DNA of 44,672 nucleotides, from NCBI GenBank assembly GCA_009841725.1, contig VYGS01000059.1, forward strand, positions 1 to 44,672, read 5' to 3'. This DNA comes from Gammaproteobacteria bacterium (GTDB taxonomy: Bacteria; Pseudomonadota; Gammaproteobacteria; Arenicellales; Poriferihabitantaceae). This document shows positions 1 through 9,041 of this stretch, in pieces. Within the stretch, counting starts at the first letter, position 1; the number at the start of each line of letters is the position of its first letter. Under the pieces are notes generated by a model. The model was given only the letters and a program-made list of their open reading frames with translations, ran no database searches and was not told the DNA's origin. The position numbers and the translations under genes are program-made.

Positions 1-148
1 AAAGTCGGCAGCAGGTTAAGAGCCGGATATCAAACGTGCTCCACACGCTCGTCCAGTTCTCAGACTCGAAGCGGGGATTCATTTCAAGAGTGACATGCTC
101 GACTAATCTCTGACACTAAAAATTCAGAAGAATAGGAGGCAGGAAGTA

Positions 149-1099
149 ATGGATCATGCGTTCGATGAATTCCAAGATTTGGTCTCTAAGCTACCGGAAA
201 AAGGTGACTCCAGAGATCCCATCATCAGATATGTTTGCGCACTGGTTTCGGAGTTGTGCTACCACCACGTGCCGAAATTCGAGATTGATGGCAGAAAAAG
301 GGCAAAGGTTATTCCTTCCGATGGGTACGCTGACATAATCGAGACGAGAGAAGCCATCGATATCGAACAGTATCTGGGCAACTTGGATTTGAATGATCGG
401 TTTGTAGTGGTTGATAGAGGCATTGTGGCCGTTGGAATCAGGAAAAAGGAGCGGCTGTTTATCGGATTCCGAGGTACTTCGTGGCTATATGACTGGAGAA
501 TCAACATACGTGCCGCTATGGTTGATATGCCTTTTGGCCATTGGTATGGACCATGCGGTTGCCGTGTGCATAGAGGATTTAGCGAAGAAGCGTTGCGTGT
601 TGCGGTGCGAGTAATGGATAAAATACGAGACATGACAAAGACAAATAATCAGAAATGTCATTTGTTCTTGACCGGACACTCACTAGGCGGCGCGGTAGCC
701 GCTCTCATGCAGAACATCATCAGATTCGAATCATGCTCGACGATTACGTTTGGTAGTCCACGTTTCTGCAATGCTGCCGCGTATTACGATTCCCCCCTCA
801 ACCCACCAACAAATATTCGAAGAGTAGACGATATTGTTCCTTCGATTCCTCCAAAGTGTTGGGGATATGCAGACCACCTGTATGAACTCGATACCTCAGG
901 TGAGAAGATGTTGAGACCAATACGTAGTTCGGGGTGGAAGCATTTGGCTTGGTGCATGCGCTTGCTCTTGGGCAAAGATTTCCCGCCCCATCGGATGGAA
1001 TCCTATCGCAAGGAACTGGGCAAGAACGCAAAAGTTCAATTGTGGAACGAACAGCTTACTCCATATAAGAAACTGCAAAAATCTCATGCTGGCTCTTGA
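149..1099 (+). CDS. Lipase class 3-like alpha/beta hydrolase
   Basis: 316 aa ORF; GHSLGG nucleophile-elbow motif (FLTGHSLGGAVAALM) followed by TFGSPRFCN; upstream aggagg-type RBS; AT-richer than neighbours. Confidence 0.75.
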   Translation: MDHAFDEFQDLVSKLPEKGDSRDPIIRYVCALVSELCYHHVPKFEIDGRKRAKVIPSDGYADIIETREAIDIEQYLGNLDLNDRFVVVDRGIVAVGIRKKERLFIGFRGTSWLYDWRINIRAAMVDMPFGHWYGPCGCRVHRGFSEEALRVAVRVMDKIRDMTKTNNQKCHLFLTGHSLGGAVAALMQNIIRFESCSTITFGSPRFCNAAAYYDSPLNPPTNIRRVDDIVPSIPPKCWGYADHLYELDTSGEKMLRPIRSSGWKHLAWCMRLLLGKDFPPHRMESYRKELGKNAKVQLWNEQLTPYKKLQKSHAGS

Positions 1100-1231
1100 T
1101 ACTCTCGAACATCATGCCCTTCTCTTGGTCCAAGAGTACGCTGGAAAAGATTGTTGTAGACCACCAGTTCTATCGATAAATCGTTCCCGGGGACCTCAAT
1201 CCTCGGTCTTCAAATAATCCTCCGTCCAAAC

Positions 1232-1281
1232 TGCTTTGCGCACAAGGACTTCCCCATGATATGGAGTCAATGCGCAAAGCA
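1232..1281. promoter_or_regulatory. Perfect 11-bp inverted repeat TGCTTTGCGCA-N28-TGCGCAAAGCA upstream of the mttB-like gene
   Basis: Arms 1232-1242 and 1271-1281 read directly from sequence. Confidence 0.4.
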
Positions 1282-1509
1282 ACCCAACAATCCGGGCGTA
1301 AAAAATTTTCCAATTTCGGCTGCGCCCAGCATTGATTTTGAACCCGGACATCGGTAGCCTTCAAAAATCCACCCGTTATCGGATATGCCTCCAGAGGTCC
1401 GTGCTGTTTCCTTCCCAGCATGAGATAGCACCACAATTATTCAGGAGCGAGGATGATCCACTGCTATAACTGACCGGCCCGTCCACCTTGTCCAAGGGGG
1501 AAAGATCAA

Positions 1510-3045
1510 ATGACAGACAATCAGGCCAAGACATCGGGGCGGCGTTTCGCACGCACCGCACGACGCCAGCGCAAGACCGTTCCCACCCCGGCCTATGTCA
1601 AGCGCAGGATCCCGTTCTACGAGTATCTGGATGAAGAAGGCCTGACCGCCCTGGAAGACCAGGCCGAATGGCTGATGCAGGAAATCGGGATCGAGTTCCG
1701 GGGGGATCCCGAAGCCCTGAGGCTGTGGAAGGAGGCGGGAGCCGACATCAAGGACACCCGCGTCCGATTGCCGCGAGGGATGGCACGGCAGTTGTGCAAG
1801 ACGATCCCTGGCCGATTCACCCAGACCGCCCGCAACCCGGCGAGAAGCGTGGAGATCGGCGGCGACAACCAAGTCTTCGCCTGCGTGTACGGACCTCCGT
1901 TCGTGCTGGACATGGAAGGCGGCCGGCGCTACGGCAGCATCCGGGATTTCGAGAAGCTGGTCAAGATCGCCTACTCGCTCCCGTCCATCCACCACACCGG
2001 CTTCGTGATCTGCGAGCCGTGCGACATACCCGTGTCCAAGCGCCACCTCGACATGCTGTATCTCCACATGCGATACAGCGACAAGCCGTTTCTCGGCGCC
2101 ATCACCGAAAAATCGAGAGCCCAGGACTGCGTCGACATGGCCCGGATCCTCTTCGGCCGGGAATTCATGGAGAACCACTGCGTCATCCTCGGCAACGTGA
2201 ACACGAACTCTCCGCTGATGGTGGACAAGGTGGTGACCGAGGCGGCGCAGGTCTATTGCGGAGCCGGCCAGGGGCTGATCGCCGCCCCGTTCATCCTGAG
2301 CGGCGCCATGGGACCGGTCACGACGGCGGCGGCGATCGCGCAGGCTCTTGCCGAAGCCATGGCGGTCGGCGCCTTCACCCAGCTCGTCCGCGAGGGCGCC
2401 CCGTTCATCCTGGGCAACTTCCTCTCGTCGATGAGCCTGAAGAGCGGCGCGCCGACATTCGGCATGCCGGAGCCCGTGATGTCGAATTTCGTGATCGGTC
2501 AGCTGGCCCGGCGCCTGGGCGTGCCGCTGCGCTGCGGCGGCTCCCTGACCGCCTCCAAACTGCCCGACGCGCAGGCCGCGGCGGAAAGCGCCGATTCCAT
2601 GTTCTCGACGATTCTCGCCGGTGCCCATTTCGTCCTGCACTCGGCGGGGTGGCTGGAAGGCGGGCTGGTGACCGGCTACGAGAAGCTGGTCCAGGACGCG
2701 GACCGTCTCGCCGCGTACCAAATCCTGCTCGGCGGCATGCCGATGGACGAGAACGCCATGGCCCGCTCCGCCTATTTCGAGGTCGAGCCGTCCGGGCATT
2801 TCCTGGGCAGCGGCCACACTCTGGCGAACTACGAGACGGCCTTTTTCGAATCGTCCCTGTCCGACAACGACAGTTTCGAGCAGTGGCAGGAACGGGGAGC
2901 CCCGGATTCGAGACAGCGCGCCTTCGAGAGATGGAACGCCCTGCTCGACGACTACGAGGCGCCGCCCATGGACGAGGCAAAGAACGAGGAGCTGCTCGAG
3001 TTCGTCAGGAAGCGGAAGTCGGAATTGCCGGACGCCTGGTATTGA
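1510..3045 (+). CDS. MttB/MtgB-family (trimethylamine methyltransferase-like) protein, non-pyrrolysine
   Basis: 511 aa ORF resembling the MttB family (e.g. MLQEIGIEF-like N-terminus, SGAMGPVTTAAAIAQALAE, GGSLTASKLPDAQAAAESA); no internal amber codon. Confidence 0.8.
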   Translation: MTDNQAKTSGRRFARTARRQRKTVPTPAYVKRRIPFYEYLDEEGLTALEDQAEWLMQEIGIEFRGDPEALRLWKEAGADIKDTRVRLPRGMARQLCKTIPGRFTQTARNPARSVEIGGDNQVFACVYGPPFVLDMEGGRRYGSIRDFEKLVKIAYSLPSIHHTGFVICEPCDIPVSKRHLDMLYLHMRYSDKPFLGAITEKSRAQDCVDMARILFGREFMENHCVILGNVNTNSPLMVDKVVTEAAQVYCGAGQGLIAAPFILSGAMGPVTTAAAIAQALAEAMAVGAFTQLVREGAPFILGNFLSSMSLKSGAPTFGMPEPVMSNFVIGQLARRLGVPLRCGGSLTASKLPDAQAAAESADSMFSTILAGAHFVLHSAGWLEGGLVTGYEKLVQDADRLAAYQILLGGMPMDENAMARSAYFEVEPSGHFLGSGHTLANYETAFFESSLSDNDSFEQWQERGAPDSRQRAFERWNALLDDYEAPPMDEAKNEELLEFVRKRKSELPDAWY

Positions 3046-3095
3046 CGCGATGGCGCGGCGCCTGTAACGTGTCACCGTTCCCGCGAGAGTTCGCC

Positions 3096-3410
3096 ATGGC
3101 CACGACGACATCCAGACCGAAAGCCGAACCGACGGTCCAGATCGACAACGACCGGGTAACCGTCACCCGGTGGCGGTTCGACCCGGGCGCCGAAACCGGA
3201 TGGCACCGCCATGCCCACGACTACATCGTGGTGCCGATGACCACGGGAACGCTGCTCGCGGAAACCGCCGACGGCGAGTCCGCGTTCGAACTCGCCGCGG
3301 GGGAGTCCTACACGCGGCCCGAGGGCGTGGAGCACAACGTCGTCAACATCAACGATTTCGAGTTCGTTTTCGTGGAAATCGAACTGAAGACCCAGGGAGG
3401 CTGGCCATGA
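3096..3410 (+). CDS. Small cupin-domain protein
   Basis: 104 aa; GWHRHAHDYIVVPMTTGTL...GESYTRPEGVEHNVVN cupin metal-binding pattern; lies between the mttB-like and DMGDH-like genes. Confidence 0.75.
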   Translation: MATTTSRPKAEPTVQIDNDRVTVTRWRFDPGAETGWHRHAHDYIVVPMTTGTLLAETADGESAFELAAGESYTRPEGVEHNVVNINDFEFVFVEIELKTQGGWP

Positions 3411-3496
3411 GCGGCCGCCTGGGAGCCGGCGGGACCTGTCACGGACCGACCGACCGGCCCGAACGATAGACAAGACAGACAACCGGAGACAAAGCC

Positions 3497-5911
3497 ATGC
3501 AATCTCATGCTCGTGTGGTCGTGATCGGAGGAGGCGTCGTCGGGTGCTCGATCCTGTTCCATCTCGCCAAATTCGGATGGAAGGACTGCGTTCTTCTTGA
3601 GCGCAACGAGTTGACGTCCGGATCGTCCTGGCATGCCGCGGGACAGATTCACACCATCTCGTCCGACCCGAACATATCCAGGCTCCAGGGCTACACGATC
3701 AACCTGTACAAGGAAATCGAGGAGACCTCCGGCCAGTCGGTCGGAATGCACAGTACGGGCGGGTTCTACCTGGCATCCAACAACGACTGGTACGACTATC
3801 TCAAGCGGGAACGCTCGAAGGCGCGGTACATGGGCCTGGACCAGGAGTTCATCTCCCTTGAGGAAATCGCGAGGCTCCACCCGCTGATCGATCCGAAGCG
3901 CTACGTGGCGGCGTTGTGGGATCCCCTGGACGGGGACATCGATCCGTCCGGCGTCACCTACGCCTATGCCAAGTCGGCGCGCGTCCACGGCGCGTCCTAC
4001 CACACCCACACGCCGGTGCTCGAAACCGTGCAGCAGCCCGACGGGACCTGGGACGTCGTGACCGAGAAAGGCACCATCAACGCGGAAATCGTGGTCAATG
4101 CAGGCGGCCTCTGGGCGCGGGAGGTCGGACACATGGCCGGGCTCCACCTGCCGGTCCAGCCCATGGAGCACCATTACCTCCTGACCGAGGACATCCCGGA
4201 AATCGTCGAGCACGGGCAACGGCTTCCGGCCGGGATCGACTACGCCGGCAATATCTACTTCCGCCAGGAGCAGCAGGGCATGCTGCTTGGTACCTACGAG
4301 GCGCGCGGCGAGCCCTGGTCGGTGTCCGGAACGCCCCGGGATTTCGGCCACGACCTGCTCGAGCCCTGCCTCGAGCGGATCGAGGAAAAACTCGCGATCG
4401 GCTTCGAGAGGATTCCCGCGCTGCAGCGCGCCGGCATCCGCAAGATCGTCAACGGGCCCTTCACGTTCGGACCCGACGGCAACCCGATGATCGGCCCGGT
4501 CCCCGGAATGCGCAACTACTGGGTCGCGGTCGGGGTCATGGCGGGTTTTTGCCAGGCCGGGGGCGTCGGCCTGTGCCTGGCCGAATGGATGATGGACGGC
4601 GAGCCGTCGATCGACGTCTGGGCAATGGACATCGCCCGCTTCGGCGATTTCGCGACGCCCCACTACGGCACCCTGAAAGCCAAGGAGAACTACGAACGGC
4701 GCTTCATGCTGACCTTTCCGAACGAAACGCTGCCGGTCGCCAGGCGACAGCGCACCACCTCGATCCACGACCGGCTGGTCTCCAAAGGCGCCGTCATGGA
4801 TTCGGGATTCGGCCTCGAGAACGCGCTCTGGTTCGCGGACAGGCCCGACGACGCGTTCGAGGAGCCGACCTTCCTAAGATCCCGGGCCCACGACTATGTC
4901 GCGCGGGAAGTCAGAGCGGTCCGCGAAGCGGTCGGCGCGGTCGAAATCGCCAACTTCGCCAAGCACCGCCTGACCGGACCCGACGCCCGGGCCTTCCTCG
5001 ACGCGACCCTGGCCGGATTCATTCCGAAGCCGGGGCGCATCTCGCTGACGCCGCTGCTGACACCCAAGGGCAGGCTGTACGGCGACCTGACGGTCTCCTG
5101 CCTGTCGGAGGACCGTTTCATGCTGTTCGGCTCGGGCGCCTTCCAGATGGCACATCGCCGGCTCTTCGAAGACTTGCTCCGGGACGGCGGACACGACGTG
5201 CGGTATGAAAACGTCTCCGGCCAGTACCACGGCATCGGCCTGTCGGGGCCCAACTCCAGGGCCCTGCTCGAGCGGATCTGCCGGGATGATGTCGGCCCCG
5301 GCGCCCTGCGCTTCCGAGATATCCGAGAAACCTATGTCGGCGGCGTGCCGACGATCCTGATCCGGCTCTCGTTCTCCGGAGAGCTGGGTTACGAGATCTA
5401 TGTCGAGCCGGAATACCAGCTCAAGCTGTTCGAGGAGATCGAAGCGGCTGGCGCCGATCTCGGACTTCGCTGGTACGGCGCTCGGGCACTCATGAGCATG
5501 CGGCTCGAGAAGGGCTGGGGGGCGTGGGGGCTGGACTACCGTCCGGATTTCACCGCCGCGGAATCCGGCCTGGACGCCTTCATCAACTGGGACAAGGATT
5601 TCATCGGCAAGGCGGCCGCGCTGGAGCAACGGAACGCCGGACCGGAAAGGAGGCTGGTGACCCTGTCCATCGACACCGACATCGATGTCAGCAACGACGA
5701 GGCCATCCTGAAGGACGGCGAGTGCGTCGGCTACGTGACCTCCGGAGGCTATGCGCACCATCTCGGGATTTCCATGGCACTCGGATACGTTCCGAGCCGG
5801 CTTGCCCGGGACGGGGAATCCCTGGAAGTCGAGATCAACGGTGTCATGTATCCGTCTCGGATTCATGCCGAGCCGCTCTACGATCCCCGGGGAGAGCGCA
5901 TGAAGTCCTGA
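3497..5911 (+). CDS. FAD-dependent oxidoreductase fused to GcvT-like aminomethyltransferase domain (dimethylglycine/sarcosine dehydrogenase-like)
   Basis: 804 aa; N-terminal VVVIGGGVVGCSILFHLAKFGW Rossmann motif, TSGSSWHAAGQ (possible covalent-FAD His), C-terminal GcvT-like region (LSGPNSRALLERI, SFSGELGYEIYVEPEY, GARALMSMRLEKGWGAWGLDY). Confidence 0.88.
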   Translation: MQSHARVVVIGGGVVGCSILFHLAKFGWKDCVLLERNELTSGSSWHAAGQIHTISSDPNISRLQGYTINLYKEIEETSGQSVGMHSTGGFYLASNNDWYDYLKRERSKARYMGLDQEFISLEEIARLHPLIDPKRYVAALWDPLDGDIDPSGVTYAYAKSARVHGASYHTHTPVLETVQQPDGTWDVVTEKGTINAEIVVNAGGLWAREVGHMAGLHLPVQPMEHHYLLTEDIPEIVEHGQRLPAGIDYAGNIYFRQEQQGMLLGTYEARGEPWSVSGTPRDFGHDLLEPCLERIEEKLAIGFERIPALQRAGIRKIVNGPFTFGPDGNPMIGPVPGMRNYWVAVGVMAGFCQAGGVGLCLAEWMMDGEPSIDVWAMDIARFGDFATPHYGTLKAKENYERRFMLTFPNETLPVARRQRTTSIHDRLVSKGAVMDSGFGLENALWFADRPDDAFEEPTFLRSRAHDYVAREVRAVREAVGAVEIANFAKHRLTGPDARAFLDATLAGFIPKPGRISLTPLLTPKGRLYGDLTVSCLSEDRFMLFGSGAFQMAHRRLFEDLLRDGGHDVRYENVSGQYHGIGLSGPNSRALLERICRDDVGPGALRFRDIRETYVGGVPTILIRLSFSGELGYEIYVEPEYQLKLFEEIEAAGADLGLRWYGARALMSMRLEKGWGAWGLDYRPDFTAAESGLDAFINWDKDFIGKAAALEQRNAGPERRLVTLSIDTDIDVSNDEAILKDGECVGYVTSGGYAHHLGISMALGYVPSRLARDGESLEVEINGVMYPSRIHAEPLYDPRGERMKS

Positions 5912-5989
5912 ACCCGTCGGACCGACCGAGCCCGATAACCCTTGCTCCGGCGAGTTCTCGGCCCCTGAACCCGGAACATCCACGCAATA

Positions 5990-6025
5990 CCTTGGTCAAC
6001 AGGGATTGACCGGATCTTCACAGCC
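5990..6025 (+). repeat. 36-nt imperfect direct repeat, copy 1
   Basis: CCTTGGTCAACAGGGATTGACCGGATCTTCACAGCC; 30/36 match to 7185-7220. Confidence 0.55.
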
Positions 6026-6079
6026 CCGCATGCATTCAATCTGCACAGTCCACTTGGCAAATTCCGTTGACACAAATCA

Positions 6080-6472
6080 ATGAGTGGCTGGCTTACTGAA
6101 GTGCAATTCATTGATGCGGCGAGCCGTATTCTCCCCGAGGGATATGGCTTTGCAAATCCAGGCGGAGGAACTTCGCGGATTGAAAGAAACGATGGAGTAA
6201 GTGTCACCTATCGCCGAGGCAATTCGGCAATAACAGTGCGATGGTCGGATCTTTACAAGGCCTACAACCGTTTCAGGGGGAAACGGGTATCCTCAACGGA
6301 TTTGAGAAAATTTGCACCGGCGGTCTTCGACTCCAGCGCACGGCCCGCAGGCCATTCTTGCAATTGCACGTTCTTCTTCCACGTGATCGAGAAGATGGAC
6401 CTGGCCGAAGGAGCTCTTCAGGGGCGTGGGGTTCGTGGAGACCCTTTCGCTTTGAGCCTCAAAGACACATAA
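6080..6472 (+). CDS. Hypothetical protein
   Basis: 130 aa ORF in AT-richer patch; contains HSCNCTFFFHVIEKM; no family recognised. Confidence 0.45.
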   Translation: MSGWLTEVQFIDAASRILPEGYGFANPGGGTSRIERNDGVSVTYRRGNSAITVRWSDLYKAYNRFRGKRVSSTDLRKFAPAVFDSSARPAGHSCNCTFFFHVIEKMDLAEGALQGRGVRGDPFALSLKDT

Positions 6473-6491
6473 TCAGCGTCCAGAAAGCGGC

Positions 6492-6797
6492 TCAAGCGCC
6501 CAGGCGGGCGGCGGACAGGGGTGTGATCTCTGAAAGATCCAGCGCAGTGCGGGCCTGGGCAAGGTCGCGAGCCCGCTGCAGATTAATCCAGTACTCTGCA
6601 GACGTCCCGTAGAATTTCGCCAGACGCATTGCGGTGTCGACGCTCAGGGCGGTCTCTTCCCTGATCAGTCGCTCGATGCGCGTGCGGGGCACGTTCAGAC
6701 GACGGGCCAGCTCGATCGCGCTCATTCGAGTCGGCTTGAGATACAGCTCTGCAAGCACTTCTCCGGGATGGCACGGATTCTTCAGCAAAGACATCAT
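6492..6797 (-). CDS. higA: HigA-family antitoxin (HTH, VapI-like)
   Basis: 101 aa; NPCHPGEVLAELYLKPTRMSAIELARRLNVPRTRIERLIREETALSVDTAMRLAKFYGTSAEYWINLQ. Confidence 0.92.
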   Translation of the reverse strand: MMSLLKNPCHPGEVLAELYLKPTRMSAIELARRLNVPRTRIERLIREETALSVDTAMRLAKFYGTSAEYWINLQRARDLAQARTALDLSEITPLSAARLGA

Positions 6798-6805
6798 TCA
6801 TCTCC

Positions 6806-7087
6806 TCAGTGATAGTCGACAATTTCGACACGGGCCGGCCCCCGATCCGTCCAGATGAAGCAGATGCGCCATTGGTCGTTGATCCGAATCGAATGTTGCC
6901 CGGCCCGATCGCCTTTCAGTTGCTCCAGGCGGCTGCCCGGCGGGAACCTCGGATCATCAAGCAAAACGGCGGCATCCATCGCCGACAGCAAGGCGCGTGT
7001 CCGTTTCACCGGATGGGTCGGGTATCCCTTGCCAAAACGATCACGCACGGTGTCGTCGGCTAACTTGCCTTGCGTGCTCAAGACCAT
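6806..7087 (-). CDS. higB: HigB/RelE-superfamily toxin
   Basis: 93 aa; RLEQLKGDRAGQHSIRINDQWRICFIW...ARVEIVDYH typical of HigB; directly upstream of higA. Confidence 0.92.
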   Translation of the reverse strand: MVLSTQGKLADDTVRDRFGKGYPTHPVKRTRALLSAMDAAVLLDDPRFPPGSRLEQLKGDRAGQHSIRINDQWRICFIWTDRGPARVEIVDYH

Positions 7088-7095
7088 GAGTATCT

Positions 7096-7114
7096 TGTAT
7101 CATAACGTGATACA
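7096..7114. promoter_or_regulatory. HigBA operator-like palindrome TGTATCA-TAACG-TGATACA
   Basis: Perfect 7-bp arms, 5-nt spacer, just upstream of the higB start at 7087. Confidence 0.65.
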
Positions 7115-7184
7115 CATGCTTGAGGGATGATCTTTCAGAAAGATGTGTTGCTTGAGAGCGCATCTCTGAAGTTGGTGAGTTGTG

Positions 7185-7220
7185 CCTTCGCCAACAGGGG
7201 TTGGCCGGACCCTCACAGCC
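7185..7220 (+). repeat. 36-nt imperfect direct repeat, copy 2
   Basis: CCTTCGCCAACAGGGGTTGGCCGGACCCTCACAGCC; 30/36 match to 5990-6025. Confidence 0.55.
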
Positions 7221-7311
7221 TCAGGCTTACTGAACCCGGCCGTCGGCTTGCACAACAGTGGGGCCTGTGCCATGCTACGGAAATCGCTTTCGGATATCTC
7301 AGAGACCTCAC

Positions 7312-7860
7312 ATGCGAGATTTCATTACCGTGGCACTCTGCAGCCTGCTTCTGGTATCGGGAGCCCTCGCCGATCAGAACGACCCAGAACTGGCCGGACT
7401 CTTCGACCGGCTGCAGGCAACCGGGGATGCCGACGAGGCCCAGGTGATCGCCCAGAGAATCTGGTTCGTCTGGTACGAGCACGAGAACGCGGAAATCGAG
7501 TTCCTGATGGAACAGGGCGAGGTCAGCATGCGCCGGTCCGAACTCGAGGACGCGGTCAGCATCTACAGCCGCGTGATCGACATCGACCCCGAGTTCGCGG
7601 AGGGCTGGAACCGGCGGGCGACCATCCACTACCTGATGGGCGAGTACGACCTCTCCACCAGCGACGTGAAAAGGACGCTGGCCCTGGAGCCCCGCCATTT
7701 CGGCGCCCTGTCGGGACAGGGCCTGATCCACATGCGCCAGGAGAATCTACAGCAGGCTCTCGAATACTTCGAGCGGGCGCTTGAGGTCAATCCGCACATG
7801 CCCAACATCCGGGAAAACGTCGAATTCCTGAAAAAGGAGCTGAACGCCGACGTCATCTGA
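7312..7860 (+). CDS. TPR-repeat protein with N-terminal signal peptide
   Basis: 182 aa from MRDFITVALCSLLLVSGALADQ; TPR-like repeats (AVSIYSRVIDIDPEFAEGWNRRATIHYLMGEY; ALEYFERALEVNPHMPNIRENVEFL). Confidence 0.8.
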   Translation: MRDFITVALCSLLLVSGALADQNDPELAGLFDRLQATGDADEAQVIAQRIWFVWYEHENAEIEFLMEQGEVSMRRSELEDAVSIYSRVIDIDPEFAEGWNRRATIHYLMGEYDLSTSDVKRTLALEPRHFGALSGQGLIHMRQENLQQALEYFERALEVNPHMPNIRENVEFLKKELNADVI

Positions 7861-7920
7861 CGGCGGCGGCTTCCGGCTTTTCGGGAATGCCTCGCCCGTC
7901 CGACCGGAACCTCGGCTGGT

Positions 7921-8922
7921 TCACCGCGGCTGCGCTTCCCGGCGCCGGCTGACGCATTCGGCCAGCAGGCACAGAATCTCGAACATCATGGTCGCCCCGA
8001 CCAGCGCCGTGTTGCCGCTCGGGTCGAAAGGCGGCGCCACTTCCACCACGTCTCCGCCGACCAGATTCAGACCGCGCAATCCCCTCAGCATCATCTGGGC
8101 TTCCAGGGTGCTGTAGCCGCCGACTTCCGGGGTGCCGGTCCCCGGCGCGAACACCGGGTCGAGGGCATCCACGTCGAAGCTGACGTATGTCGGCCCGTCT
8201 CCCGCGATCCGCCGCGCCTCCTCGACAACCTTCTTCCACCCCATCTCGAAATACTCCTCGATATAGATCACGCGCATTCCGGAATCGTGGCTGAACTTCC
8301 ACACGTCGGGATCGTTGAGAGAGCCGCGGATGCCGATCTGGATGGTCCGCTTGGGGTCGAGCAATCCCTCGTCGACGGCGATCTTGAACGGCGCCCCGTG
8401 GTGGAACCGGGATCCCAGGTAGTCGTCTCCGGTATCGCAATGGGCGTCGAGGTGAACGAGCCCGATCGGGCGCTCCCGGGCGATCGCCCGGAAAATCGGC
8501 AGCGTGATCGAATGGTCCCCTCCCGCGGAAAGCGGAACGATTCCGGCGCCGTGGACCCTGCGGTAGAAATCCTCGATTTCCTGATGGCTGCCTTCCAGGG
8601 TGAAGGGCTTCTGGACCCAGGCGTCCCCGATGTCTCGCACCCGGCACAGCTCGTGCGGAAAGATTCCGGTCGCCTGGTTCATTTTCCGAATCAGGCTGGA
8701 CTGGTTGCGGATCTCCCGGGGCCCGTGCCGCGCCCCGGTGCGATTGGTCACGCCGCCGTCGAACGGCACCCCGATCATCCCGATGTCGACATCCTTGAAG
8801 CTTTCCGTATAGGGGGCGCGCATGAACGTGGGAAGGCCGGTGTAGCGCGGCCTCGCGATCGGATCGTCGAATTCGGGATAGTCGTCCATAGTGTCTTGAT
8901 CTGTTTCGTTTCGAATCGTCAC
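7921..8922 (-). CDS. Agmatinase / ureohydrolase family
   Basis: 333 aa; GGDHSITLPIF, HLDAHCDT, SFDVDALDPVFAPGTGTPEVGG ureohydrolase Mn-binding motifs. Confidence 0.9.
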   Translation of the reverse strand: MTIRNETDQDTMDDYPEFDDPIARPRYTGLPTFMRAPYTESFKDVDIGMIGVPFDGGVTNRTGARHGPREIRNQSSLIRKMNQATGIFPHELCRVRDIGDAWVQKPFTLEGSHQEIEDFYRRVHGAGIVPLSAGGDHSITLPIFRAIARERPIGLVHLDAHCDTGDDYLGSRFHHGAPFKIAVDEGLLDPKRTIQIGIRGSLNDPDVWKFSHDSGMRVIYIEEYFEMGWKKVVEEARRIAGDGPTYVSFDVDALDPVFAPGTGTPEVGGYSTLEAQMMLRGLRGLNLVGGDVVEVAPPFDPSGNTALVGATMMFEILCLLAECVSRRREAQPR

Positions 8923-9041
8923 CCGATGCGGCCGGACTGGTGAATGCGGGCCGGTTCAACTGCAGGCGATCTGAGGCCGTATTGTAAGGCGACAGGAAAG
9001 CCGGCCGCAAACCCCGGATGGACTGACCCGGCGTCGGGCAC

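Noticed and set aside
1510-3045. Pyrrolysine-containing trimethylamine methyltransferase
   Set aside because: The ORF is continuous with no in-frame UAG and ends at UGA, so no evidence for Pyl
1441-3111. 556-aa minus-strand ORF opposite mttB
   Set aside because: Shadow ORF without recognisable domains
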